Below, piece by piece: positions 50,201 through 62,472 of a stretch of DNA of 64,000 nt (position 1 is the stretch's first letter; each line of letters opens with the position of its first letter). This DNA is from Epiperipatus broadwayi (Eukaryota; Onychophora; Udeonychophora; Euonychophora; Peripatidae). The stretch covers positions 2,769,127 to 2,833,126 of the forward strand of contig JAQFVV010006272.1 of NCBI GenBank assembly GCA_028023455.1. Direction: 5' to 3'. The notes below the pieces were generated by a model. That model did no database searches and was not told where the DNA came from. It saw nothing but the letters and a program-made list of their open reading frames with translations. Made by a program: the position numbers and the translations under genes.

Positions 50201-50420
50201 TCTAGAAAAATATAATAATAGGTGGACAGTTTGGATTCCCAAGAGATTGAAAAAAACTGTGAATGAGTCTGCATATAAAATGAATGCATGAAATAAAATA
50301 AAAATTACCAGTATGATGTAAAGAAGAGCAGTTAGACATCAGGGAAAATGGATTAAGCTTACAAAGACCTTCATCCAGAAGTGGATCAATATTTATTGAA
50401 GATCATGATAATGGTGATAA
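47262..50420 (+). mobile_element. RTE LINE, full-length but heavily degenerate
   Basis: Starts AAAATCACCAACTAAGGCAT like the intact copy, and ends with CTTCATCCAGAAGTGGATCA and a GAT-rich tail (50380-50420). Nearly every section of the intact polyprotein can be followed: endonuclease (AGGAGATTTTAATG for GDFN), linker (48.36-48.55 kb), RT with YKKAFDT (49.37 kb), TDDVVVF in place of FADDVVVF (49.66 kb) and the GSETW region changed to TSETL (50.0 kb). Stops and frameshifts are frequent. About 285 bp at 48056-48340 has no counterpart in the intact copy and looks like an insertion. Same orientation as the intact RTE. Confidence 0.88.
48056..48340. other. insertion within the degenerate RTE copy
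   Basis: The flanking RTE sequence is continuous in the intact copy (GGTGTAAGTTACATG..GTAAAACTAGAAAAAC), but here about 285 bp of A+T-rich sequence intervenes, including a (TG)n(TA)n run near 48268-48289. No terminal repeats or coding frame are recognised, so the nature of the insert is unknown. Confidence 0.5.
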
Positions 50421-50429
50421 TATTGAAAA

Positions 50430-52092
50430 AAAAATATAAAGTTGACAATAACAAATACATAAAAGATATAAAAATATCAATAAAATGAATAATAGAAATA
50501 ATGGGATTAAGCTGTAAAGACATAATATTCAAATTTAAAAGAAAAATATTATAAAAATGGATTATTAATGGGAGGAGCATTATGTGTAGTACTAAATAAT
50601 ATTTACATGAATGAATTTGAGGGGGAAATGTTGATAAATAGAAATGCACCATTGCTTGTGAAAATATATAAGACAAGTAGATAATTTAATAGAAGATAAA
50701 TATGAATTAGATGAAAATGTAAGATATACAACAGAATAGAAAAAGAAATAAATTAATATATTTATATATACTATTCATTAAATATAATATTAATTAATCT
50801 AATAAAAACATCTATATATAAATATGAAATGTAATTTAGAAGCATATAAACATAAAAATGTAATATAGTGGTATTCTAACACAGACAAAATATAAAATTA
50901 ATAATATAACTTTGAAATTGTATAGAGTTAATTGTTATTATTCAAATTCAAAAGAATACAAAAACAAATGAGTTTAATAATAAATGAATTAAAAAATAAT
51001 AATTATCAACGAATGTTATAAAATTTTATGTATATTTAACTAGAAGCAAAATAAATAATGATAAAAATAAAATAAAAAAGATTTAATTGAAAAAAAAAAG
51101 AAATATATAGGAATACAAAATACAAATAAGATAATTAATAAATTAAATAAAAAATTTAATACATAAGCAAAAACTGAAAAAATATCCTTGACATATTAAA
51201 TAATAAATATATAAAAAAATTATAATGAAAATTTTTGAAAACTTCATTAATGGGAGGAATATGAGATTAATTGCAAAAAACATCAAAAAATAATATTAAA
51301 ATCAATTTAATAGATGAAATACAAAAGTTAACTAATACAAAATTGAAAGAACATAAATTCTATAAAAGTAGAATATAAGTTTGAAAAAAATATAAAAATG
51401 ATTCACTATATTTATATAAAAGATAAAAAAATTTAAAGAAGCTATATCAAGTTAAAAAAATTAATGAAATTTAAATAAAAATTTAGATATAAAAAAATTA
51501 CTAATATAATAATAAAAACATAGAAAGAGTATAAATTAAAAACATTAACTATGTTAATGAAGGCATTAAATTAAAAAAAATTAATATAGAAGTTATAATA
51601 TACAATAGAAATAATTTAAATTTACATTTTTTTTTTGACATTTGGAAGGTGATGCTAATTGAAGGTAGATAATTTAAAATTAAAAAAAATAAAAAATTAA
51701 GAAATATTTGATTTAAATATATAAATTTTATATTATTTTTAAAATAGCTTTAATTAAATAATTAAATGACAATAATTAATAATAAAAATGTGTAAAAAAT
51801 TTAAAAAACAAATATAAAATTAATCATTAGTTATAAGTTATATATAATATTATATATAAAAATTTAAAGCAAAAAATATGCTATAGATATTAAATAAAGA
51901 ATTAAAATATAAATATAAGATTAATATAATTATAAAAGTATATGTAATATTTTGTGCAATTGTAACTGAAATATAAATTACATATGTTTTTGATATAATT
52001 ATAGTGTAATATATTTTTATATAATTGTAAATTATTTAAATATTGTTTAGTTTTAATGAAGACTACTTGCCAATCAAAACTGCAATAAAATA
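50430..52092 (+). mobile_element. Penelope-like element, plus copy, uninterrupted but degenerate
   Basis: Begins inside the RT: KYIKDIKISIK, IIEIMGLSCKDIIFKFK, then KEKYYKNGLLMGGALC and VLNNIYMNEFEGEML. It continues through very A-rich sequence and ends with ATGAAGACTACTTGCCAATC then AAAACTGCAATAAA. It aligns in inverted order with 46.9-41.86 kb. Its 5' part is cut off by the 3' tail of the degenerate RTE that ends about 10 bp upstream. No active-site or GIY-YIG motif survives clearly. Confidence 0.78.
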
Positions 52093-52740
52093 AAGTAAAT
52101 TATATGTAAAAACAATATGTTTGCACTGAATAAAGTATAAATGAATGGAGTTTTTAATCACAAAGAAATATTTTTTTGAACTCATAAGAAAAGTCCATTC
52201 TTATGCTATAATTCTTCTGCAATAGAGTTTTGGTTGAATATCTATAAAGAAAATATTGATTTCTGGTGTATTTTAGATGCCAAAACTATATTTTAAAATT
52301 AAAAACAAGTTCAATATATTTAATAGCTTTTTATACATTTTCTGTCAGACATTTCTCTTCTAATATCCAATAAAAATATGTAAAAGATCGAGAATCCACT
52401 TTAGTGTGCCAGTAATATTTATCATGATATTGAATTAAAAACTTAGTATGGACACTTTTTCTACAAGGAGGACTACAATATTTACAAATAAAATTGCTAT
52501 TACAAAAGTTGCTTTTAGTGAACTATCTGTATCACAATCCCATGTAATGCCAATTATTTTTTCAAGGAAATTGTTTTTAGAAATTATTTAAGATCTAACC
52601 ATAAATAAATAAATAAAAAATTAGGCTATAGTTTAAAGTTGCTCTTCAATAGTTTAGAGTTAGGAATGCATTTCAGTATAATATTGCAAAAAGTTATATT
52701 AAGATTACACAGTCTTTGAAAAAAGTATTTCCACGCTTTT
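52093..52740. other. A+T-rich spacer
   Basis: Nothing recognisable. Confidence 0.5.
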
Positions 52741-52747
52741 TTTTCTC

Positions 52748-52838
52748 TCATATGTCATAGCATCGGCCGGAACGCGAACCCACAACCGTCTGCAACCAAC
52801 TACTTGCTCGCAAGGCAGCTGCAATGGCCTCAGCTTTT
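52748..52838 (-). mobile_element. tRNA-derived SINE, second copy
   Basis: On the minus strand it shares GGGTTCGCGTTCC and GGCCGATGCTATGACA with the SINE at 24.87 kb, and has a diverged 5' half (GCTGCCTTGCGAGCAAG). An A-rich tail follows (GAGAGAAAAAAAA on the minus strand). B-box present, A-box weak. No clear target-site duplication, so it is probably older. Confidence 0.78.
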
Positions 52839-52859
52839 TACATGCTTATTGATAGCATT

Positions 52860-55800
52860 TCTGAAACTTTTTTTGTATAAAATCAAAGTAATAATATCAG
52901 TATAAATAAATTGTTTACATTCTGTTTCTGGAAGATTATTGATGAATATATTAAATATAAATAAAATAATGATTTTGCAGAGAAAAAACTTTGTATTATT
53001 TTAATTCATCTTAAATGGATTTGCAATAGTACTATGTGTTTTCAAATCATCTTAAAACAGTTGTCTATTTGTATGATTTATATTTATATTTTCAATCAAA
53101 TAATCATGAGCCTTCACAGTTGATTGAAATTTTAATAGTTTTTTTTAATATAATATACTAAGTTTATATGTTTTAATAAAACTTTTGTTTCAGAATTTTT
53201 TCCAAATATGTAGATTAATTGCAGGTTTGATCCGAAATGTAAGATGGAGACAGGTAGCAAAATAATGATGTTTTTAAAATAATTTGAATGCAAGAAATAC
53301 TTTGACGAATTAGTTTATGGACACATATACAGATTATCATAAAACACATACATATATACGTAAATGCAAATGCACGCACACTTAACAGTAATATTTTATT
53401 TTTTATTTATGATTTTTCGTTAAAGTGAAATCAAAGCATCCTTATCTTTTGAATTTGAATATTTTAGATTATCTTTTTTTTTTTCAATTTATTTTCTTGA
53501 ATTTGGTTTTCTTATTAAATGCTGAATGGACTCTAAAGTTTTTTAATTGTAATTCTTTATTGTTCTGATTCTATGCAGAACTAATTCGTAAATAATGAAT
53601 CTGTTAGAATCACTGGGCTTTAGAACTCTCTATTAAAGTTTTCATCCTCACATTTTTAAAAATTATATCCAGTTAAATGATTTTAAGTTTTCCTCTTTGC
53701 TTGCGTTGTGAATGGTTGAATAGTTATTAAAATGTCGCCGTAAGGTTTTTTTTTTTTTAAAATGTTTTATCGAATTTTTTTTTTTTTTTTTCAATATTAA
53801 CATTTAAATGTGATTTAACATAATTTTAACTCGTGTTTTACTCAACATTTTATTTATATGAGGAAGTAATATCTTAGTTACATTAAGCAGAATAAAAAGC
53901 TATATTTTTAGTAGTCTATTAGTTATTATATCTTAACCGTTTCATTTCTTTTAAATGTGTTTTTAAAATCTTTTAATTTTTTTTTTTAAATTTAAACTTT
54001 GATGCATAATTTTGAATTTGAAAAGTATAATATTAACTTTTATTAATAAAATTATAAACATTTTTATTACTTTTTTAAAACACTCTTTTTTCTTAATAAT
54101 TCAATTAATTTCTAAAAATGTATCTAATGAATGACAGTTTTTCTTAATGTAATAAAGTTTTCAGATAAAGTCATTATAATTTAGCAATATATTTCACAGA
54201 AGTCTAAATAATTTCTTTATATATATATTTCGTTAGTATTGTATTTACTATTAAAATTATTTATATTTAATTTAATTTCATAATTCATCAATATTAGATA
54301 ATTTAAAGTATAATATGCATTAATATTAAATAATTTTGACAAAATATAATTTCAGTTTTTGCTTATAAAATTATAAACATTTTGTAACCTTTTTTTTTTT
54401 TTTTGAAATTCAATTAATTTCTAAAGATTGTCACAATATTATATATATATTCAAATTTATTTAGTGAATAGAATTTGAATATTTCACTAAAAAGCAGCGA
54501 GAAGAGACTGAAAGTACCATTAATCATCTAAACCAAGTTGGTTGTGCATGACCATATTATGTACATTTCACATAGATTTACAAGTAATGTTTTATAGAAA
54601 AGCATTACATATGTCACTTAATCACAACATATCAAAAATGTTATGCTAATATACTATTTAAAATTTTCAAACATTCAGGAAAGTTATTCAATTAAGATGA
54701 AGTAGGACCACTCAACAGATTAATTTCCTCATTATATGTGTATTTGCTAGTTGCTAGAGATCTCCAACCCTATGCTTTAGATGTTTTAGATTGGGTCATA
54801 TTGATTCCCAAGGCAGTATCATTGATTGCAGAACATGTAGTAGGGCCAACAAACTGATAATTTATGCAATAATGAACAGAAACCTGAGACATGGATAGAT
54901 GTGGTCTTTAGAAACAATTCATCCACTTCAGATATATAGTCACTCATAAGGGCATACACCCAGCCAATTTATACAAAATTTTGACAATATCTATTCAGAA
55001 GTGGGTAATGTTAGACAAGACAACAGAACTAAGGGAACTACACAATACAAACACTACACCTATAACTCTAGAAATCCAATTCCAAGAGTCATCTATGTAT
55101 GTATAGTAAAATTGGTTCACAGAATTCAGTTTTAATTTCTCATTTTGAGCCACATACACAGAAAATTTTTCTCAGCAGAAACTAAAGACTATATGTTATT
55201 CTATAAAAAATCATCTTTTCTGCTTCTGAGAACAGTAAAAGACCCAAGATACATAATTCAGATATTAAACATGCTAGCAAGAAATGCTAGGTCAATAACT
55301 CAATCACATAGTATGTGCAATATAACCATTGCCATGGTATATTTGCCTTATCTAAATTCACATAAAAGAATATCACAGCTAGTTCAATTATTATAAAATC
55401 ACCATGATGATATATTTGTCCTAACAGTAACAAAAATCTCATCATCAGATCAATTAACTATTATTAATGCTTTGAATGGGAATTATATTTTTATTATAAA
55501 CCAAGAAGGAAAACATCAGAATTATTCAAGATAAGGCAGACATATTTTATCTCATAGTAGCATATTTCAACTAGAAAATAAAAAAAAATCTTACACTGGT
55601 CCAGTATAACTATCCTATGCAGTGATTTAACCTTTCTTTTCATGAATTAGAATCTTTATTACATTTCAAGTGTAATCAATGTGCTTACTACTAATGTCAT
55701 TCTATGCTCTCCAGGTGTTGTTTCATTTGTTAGAGAATAATGTCCATTCCTCATTATTCTTTGTTTTGCACTTACATTCATTTTCAGAAGTTCAGTCTAT

Positions 55801-58640
55801 CGATCCAACACTTTATTTTTTGACCATGCTTGTGTGATCCTCAAAGTAAATAAATGTCAAAATAAAATATTAGTCTATAAGGTTACATTTAAGTAACAGG
55901 TTTTCATAATATTTAAATTTCATTGATGACCTTTTTACTATAATCATTGCAGATCATTACTATTATCAGTGCAGAACCTGCTCTTCATAAAATTTTTAAA
56001 CAACTGCTGTTCTGTTGGATTAATGGGATATTATTCAGACAGCCTTGTAAACAACATATTAATAACATTAATTCAACTCTAACACTATATTGATAGTATT
56101 AATTCAATTCTTTAAGCTATTCTGGACTCTATAAAACTTCTTATTTGTAAGCTGGAAAATGAGCCAACCAGCTGATTACACTTTAGCAACAATACTATAA
56201 TAGTCAGGCTAAAAAATAATAATATCAAATCTCTTAAGGCTGGGAAAATTAAATATAAATTACATGAGATCTCCATTTCATGTCTTTGCATTTCCATTTA
56301 ATCAGAATATAGCATTTCTCATGAACCAAAATATACATGATTCTTCTTGAGCATTAATCTGAAAGCAGTCAATCAATACCTATGTCTACTATGCCATCCA
56401 ATTTTTTTAAAGAAAACTATATAACAAAGTAAAAAATATTTGAGAAATTTATACACTTTGGAACAAATACCTCTTTACCATTAGATATTATTCCATTTAT
56501 TATCAAAAGCAGTTTGTCTTCATCATCATTCCTATTTTACTTAAGTGCTAGAATGAGTTACAAATGAGAAAATATAATATTCTCAATCTTTCCACTAACA
56601 TAATATTTTAGTTTAGAAAAAAATCAAATTGTTTCTTATTACTCTTGTGGACAGTGATAAAAAATTTTTGCAAGAATTATTTTAAAAAGAACTGAATGAC
56701 CTTAGGTTTTCTAAAACTCTCTATTTTACATTATGTAGTAAAAGCATGCTATATCTCCCAAAGTATTAATATTAGACAAAACTCTCCATACAGTAATGCC
56801 ACTACCAGAATTATATTGAATGTCAAGTCAATTTTAAAAATGTTTTGATCTAATAAGTTGGAAATATCTGTTCAGAGTATTATATATATCTTCTGCATGA
56901 GCATATTAATCTTATAATTACAATCCTGAAATATATTACCAAAAGATCAAATAAACTAAAGAATTATATGCATCTATTTACATCTTTTATATCTAGTCAC
57001 AACATCCCAAAATACTTTTTACTTCATATAGATCCTTGTTTAAGGAATCAGATGGTTTTTGTTCACAACTTTGAATTATTACCTAAGCCTTATCCTTCAT
57101 TGATGATGTCTTGATAATTTTCAGAGGCTTTTGTTGTGCACATTCTAAATCAAATCAAAATGTGAATTTTATTTACACTACACATTTTTAAATTATCTAT
57201 ATGGCAGTTGTTTTCACAGATAACTTTTCATCCTTTCTGGGTATTTTATATGTCTAGCACATATTTGAATTATCTCATTTAGCACAAAAATAAAAGCATT
57301 TTGCCTAAAAATGCTTTATTCCATTATGAAAGATCATGTAGTGACTGGTAATACCACAATTGAATCAATATAAATTTCTCCTCCCATTTATGAAGAATTA
57401 TCCCAATAAATTTCATCTCAATGGTAATAGTCAAATTAAGGGTTTCTACAATAAATATCTAAGGTTATGTTTAATACAAGAGTCCTTTAAAAAAGCAGAT
57501 TTAAATTTCTCTTAAGAACCTGATTTTACAAACGAAGCATATTTAAAAGAATAAAATTTGGATGAGACAAACAAAGAGTTTAGTGGTAGAATTAAAAAAA
57601 AACCTATTTTTATAAATAACCAAAAAGCATTTTAAAGAATGAAAATTTTTAGAAAGAAGTGATGTAAAAAGAGAAAGTGATGTAACTGACCCTTTCTATT
57701 TATTTGTAAAAATACATTAATCTGAGAATGAGTGAGATAAAAATTAGAAAAATTGAATTGAAGTAGTTTTTCAATGATGAAAGATCAACTCTAAGATAAT
57801 TTAAATAAAAATCATTCAAAATTTGATCAACCGAGCACAAAGCTGTTGTAAAATTTCAAGAAAGAAGGTGAAATAGGTGATATTATTAAATAATTATATA
57901 AATTACCATAAAATAATGTAAATAATTTAACAGTAGCTTATTTAGAATTTAGATTGATAAAACCTGTAAAGAATATGAAACAGATAACTAAAAAAATAAA
58001 TATATAATATGATTCTAATTTAAATTAATTAATAAATATAGTTAGTGAAGTAAATATTGAATTTCTCAACTGATTGGTTTACCTTTTAATTTGTAAAAGA
58101 GAATAATACAGATTCAGTGAATATTTTGACTAGCTAAATTCAATTTTCTCCTTCCTAAGATAAAGCTCTTTCCTAACCCTCTTGCATGGACTATGACTAT
58201 ACAGTAGTGAATCTATGCAATTGTCTAGTGTTCAACCTCCAGATCTTCTAAAACTATGTATTATTAATTCAAAAGTTGCATTTACATGGTAAAAGAAAAC
58301 TAGAATTAATATTGGAACTGAGAAAATTATACATGTATTTGCCATTATGGAAGGACTTTAAATAATAGGTCTACATTTTTGAAGATCAAGAATAAACTAA
58401 TATCCTTAAATGAATTTTATGCTATCATTGATCAATTCATTGATCCATATTCAGAATTTTATCAATTAAGAGATCAATAATGATCGTAATAATGTACAAT
58501 TCCTCAATGTTATTTTATCACATATTAATTATTTCTTATTCTATATTTTGTTTTAAAGCACATGTATGTATTCATAATATGCATAATTATCAATAAAGCA
58601 AGTCATATATAATATAACATTGCTTTTATAATCTTGTATT
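52860..58640. other. long A+T-rich region, no supported gene
   Basis: No transposon or gene is recognised, apart from a short 'CTCTCCATACAG' word at 56778. An 83-codon frame at 55145-55396 lies in a locally less A+T-rich stretch (54.7-55.4 kb) but shows no domain, and its neighbourhood is not open in any frame. T-runs of 10-15 bases occur at 53742, 53777 and 54390. Confidence 0.45.
56778..56805. repeat. 'CTCTCCATACAG' repeat fragment
   Basis: CAAAACTCTCCATACAGTAA then TGCCAC matches the first ~28 bp of the repeat family seen at 19325 and 31824. Only this edge is present. Confidence 0.6.
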
Positions 58641-58647
58641 TACAAAA

Positions 58648-59001
58648 ATGTAATACAGAGAGCATACCAATAGCTCAAACAAGCTCTTAATTGATAAGTG
58701 CAATAAGACAAAATATTTATAATCTCTATCCAAAATACTCTTATTCCCAGACTATGTGGTTTCAAGCTTATGTCTCACCTCAGTAAGGAGCTAGAATATT
58801 CAGACACTAAGGGCTGGGTTTTGAGTTGATATTTTATATCTAGTGTCTAATTATTCTAGCTCCTCACTGAGGTGAGCCATAACCTCAAAACCAATTGGTT
58901 TGGGGATAAGTGTATTTTGGATAGAGATTTTAAATATTTTTTCTTATCACACTTATCAATTAAGAGCTTGTTTGAACTATTGAGATGCTCTGTGTATTAC
59001 A
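58648..59001. mobile_element. foldback element, ~355 bp
   Basis: GTAATACAGAG, CTCAAACAAGCTCTTAATTG, ATCTCTATCCAAAATACTC and AGGAGCTAGAATA on the left are mirrored on the right (TATTCTAGCTCC at 58850, GAGTATTTTGG-like GTATTTTGGATAGAGAT, CAATTAAGAGCTTGTTTGA, CTCTGTGTATTAC). The loop is about 30 bp around 58815-58845. Words such as AATCTCTATC and CCCAGACTA also occur in the 'CTCTCCATACAG' family, hinting at distant relationship. Confidence 0.85.
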
Positions 59002-60430
59002 TTCACAATATGCATGTATGATAAATCAGTTTTGTTGTTATAAAAAAAAAATAGAAAAATACATTATAACTAAGTCTATTTTTATAATCATTATTGCTTA
59101 CAGACATGATATGAACATGGATTAACTTGTGATGATTTATTATCTACAAATTTACAAAAAATATTAATATTTTTCCAAGACCTTGCAATTGTATAATTTC
59201 AATAAACATAGTAATAAGAAAGAATACATTTAAGAGGTATCCAGACTTACAATATAAAAAGAATTAATAGAATAAATCCATAGCCAATAAAGTAGAGGTA
59301 ATCTAATGATTGCTTATTTACATTTATAATGTCAACTAACAGTCTATAATACTTGGTGTATTTTACAATTATCTTTTTCCCAAACCAACATAAACGATAT
59401 ATTTACTCCAAAAATTTGAGCTGAATAGGAAGGAGTGTTGCATCTCTTTGTCAAAAAAAAAAAAAAATGAAACATCTGATTTTTATAATTTACATAAATA
59501 AGTTACTTAGTTATAATTAAATTTTATTTAAACTTAATGCAAATTTAGAAGTTCAAACATTATATATATTTATATAAATATACACACAAATATATTAAAT
59601 TCTTTGTTACATTTTCATTTACCATTGTCAAACTCCCTCCACTCACAACTCCGATACCATCCATTTCAGATAAATACAGTAATAACCATTATTAATTATT
59701 ATTGAAACTAGAGATTATCTCTAGCACAGATATAAACTTTAAACCTCAGCTAAAGATTAATATATGATTTTTTATTTATTTTATACACAAGGAGTTATGA
59801 ACCTTTCTCTTTCCCGTGTGTTGGATTTTACAATTCTTAGGAAGAACAGTTGGAATCAAGGATTATAAAATGCTTTATCTAGATTTGTCATTATAGTCTT
59901 TAAAATATTAGAAGTATATTAAAACTTTCTACATATTATTCTTAAATTAAATTGTCAAAGTTTAATTGTGAAGTGTTTTAAAAATATTGTTTTTAAAGAA
60001 AATGGAATCCTTTTTATTAAATGTAATGTTCTAGTACATTTAAGTAATTGCTTAGTTTTGCTATCGTATTTGAATTTTATAATAATTAATACTATTTTAA
60101 TAATAAAAAAGTTTAATAGCAAACATTAACAATTAAATGAACTTCCAATTATAAACAGCTATCATAAATAACATTGACTGAATGTGCTGCAAATTAATCT
60201 GATTAACAAATTCTTATTTCAAAATAGAATCTTTAAAAATATTAAATTTTTTGAAAAAGTAAAATTTTGGATATATTTTTCTACAAAGTTTAAAATTAAA
60301 GTTAGCTTTAATGTTCAAATGTTGATGTTATTGATAACCTGACAATTTTGGACATCTCAGCATTTTGCTTTGAAAATCGATAATAAGTGATTAACTTTTA
60401 CAACATATATATATATATTTTGAAATTAAG
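59002..60430. other. A+T-rich spacer
   Basis: No gene. Mono- and dinucleotide runs only. Confidence 0.5.
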
Positions 60431-60439
60431 TATTGGATC

Positions 60440-62126
60440 ATATGCTCTGGTCACATGATTGCGAATGATATGAAAAATCTATAAGCAAAGACTTCCATTT
60501 TTCATATATATTTAAATATTTTAATTTGCAAAGCACAGATAGTTGAAAATTGAAATAAATTGAGATACTGTCAAATCTCTTTGTGCTTGTTATATAATAC
60601 TTATCTGACAGCCAGTCAGATGTCATGATAGCTGTCCAAATAACAACAAACCTAAACCAATGACAAAGATTTTACGAGAAAAGGGCAGCCACCCTTTTCT
60701 CTACTTTTTTTTTCTATATATCTAAGCCAGTTATAAGTATTTAGGTCTGAAAGCTTGAAGCCCCAAATATCTTCACAAATAACTCGCTGACTCTAAATCA
60801 TAAATGTACAATGCAAAATCCTATGATTTACTATGTAGTAGTTTTTAGAACACATAACAAACAATAAAGTATGTAAATAATATTTTAATTTGTGAAGCAC
60901 AGATAAAATAAATTGAGATACTGTCAAATCTCTTTGCACTCATTATATAATACTTATCTGACAGCCAATCAGATGTCATAGTAGCCAAACCTAAACCAAT
61001 GACAAAGATTTTATGAGAAAAGAGCAGCCACTCTTTTCTCTACTTTTCTGTCTATATATCTAAGCCAGTTGTAAGTATTTAGGTCTGAAAACTTGAAGCC
61101 CCAAATATCTTCACAAATAACTCACTGAGTCTAAATCATAAACATACAATGCAAAATCCTATGATTTACTACATAGTAGTTTTTAGAACACATAACAAAC
61201 AGTAAAGTATATAAATAATATTATAATTTGCAAAGCGTTGATAGTTGAAAATTAAAATAAATTGAGGTATTGTCAAATCTCTTTGTGCTCGTTATATAAT
61301 ACTTATCTGACAGCTAATCAGATGTCATGATAGCTGCACAAATAACAACCAAACTTAAACATATGACCAAGATTTTACGAGAAAAGGGCAGCCACCCTTT
61401 TCTTTACTTTTCTTTCTATATATCTATGCCAGTCATAAGTATTTAGGTCTGAAAGCTTGAAGCCCCAAATATCTTTACAAATAACTCACTGAGTCTAAAT
61501 CATATATGTCCAACGTGAAATACTAAGTAGTAGTTTTTAGAACACATAACAAACAGTAAAGTATGTAAATAAAATTTTAATTTGTGAAGCACAGATAGTT
61601 CAAAAAATTGAGATAATGTCAAATCTCTTTGCACTTATTATATAATACTTATCTGAAAGCCAATCCAATGTCATGATAGATGTCCAAATAACAACCAAAC
61701 CTAAACACATGACAAAGATTTTACGAGAAAAGGGCAGCCACTCTTTTCTCTACTTTTCTTTCTATATATCTAAGCCACTCGTAAGTATTTAGGTCTGAAA
61801 GCTTGAAGCCCCAAATATCTTCACAAATAACTCACTGAGTTTAAATCATATATGTACAATGTGAAATTCTATGATTTACTACATAGTAGTTTTTAGAACA
61901 CATAACAAACAGTAAAGTATGTAAATAATATTTTAATTTGCAAAGCGCAGATTGTTGAAATTTGAAATAAATTGAGATACTATCAAATCTCTTTGCACTC
62001 ATTATATAATACTTATCTGACAGCCAATCATATATCATCATAGCTATGCAAATAACAACCAAACCTAAACACACAACAAAAATTTTACGAGAAAAGAACA
62101 GCCATCCTTTTTTTTACTTTTCTTTC
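60440..62126 (+). repeat. tandem array of ~353-bp units, five copies
   Basis: Each unit begins near TTTAATTTG(C/T)(A/G)AAGC, runs through ACTGTCAAATCTCTTTG, ATACTTATCTGACAGCCA, GATTTTACGAGAAAAG, TAAGTATTTAGGTCTGAAAG, GAAGCCCCAAATATCTTCAC and ACATAACAAACAGTAAAGTA, and then repeats. The AAGC landmark falls at about 60531, 60895, 61233, 61587 and 61942, so the spacing is 364, 338, 354 and 355 bp. The first unit starts abruptly at about 60515 and the fifth is cut at about 62126. No open frame is conserved across units, so frames at 60438-60626 and 61841-62074 are chance. Confidence 0.95.
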
Positions 62127-62472
62127 TGCACTTTGATACATACTTTACTGTTTGTTATGTGTTCTAAAAACTACTGCGTAGTAAATCATAGGATTTCACA
62201 TTGTACGTTCATGATTTAGACTCAGTGAGTTATTTGTGAAGATATTTGGCGCTTCAAGCTTTCAGACCTAAATACTTATGACTGGCTTAGATATATAGAA
62301 AGAAAAGTAGAGAAAAGGGTGGCCATCCTTTTCTCGTAAAATCTTTGTCATGTGTTAAAGTTTGGTTGTTATTTGGACAGCTATCATGACATCTGATTGG
62401 CTATCAGATAAGTATTATATAACAAGTGCAAAGAGATTTGACAGTATCTCAATTTATTTCAATATATATTTA
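62127..62472 (-). repeat. inverted terminal monomer of the ~353-bp array
   Basis: Reads in reverse complement the same landmarks: ACTTTACTGTTTGTTATGTG, CTTTCAGACCTAAATACTTA, CTTTTCTCGTAAAATC, GATAAGTATTATATAAC and AAAGAGATTTGACAGTATC. It is one nearly complete unit joined tail-to-tail with the truncated fifth unit, so the array ends as an inverted repeat. Confidence 0.95.

Noticed and set aside
54700-55400. Decayed protein gene around the 83-codon frame
   Set aside because: No family motif in any frame, and similarity to known retroelement proteins could not be supported by eye.
60438-62074. Minus frames inside the tandem array
   Set aside because: Not conserved between units, so chance.
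60440-62472. CRISPR array
   Set aside because: Units are ~353 bp with no short repeat-spacer pattern, and the DNA is eukaryotic.
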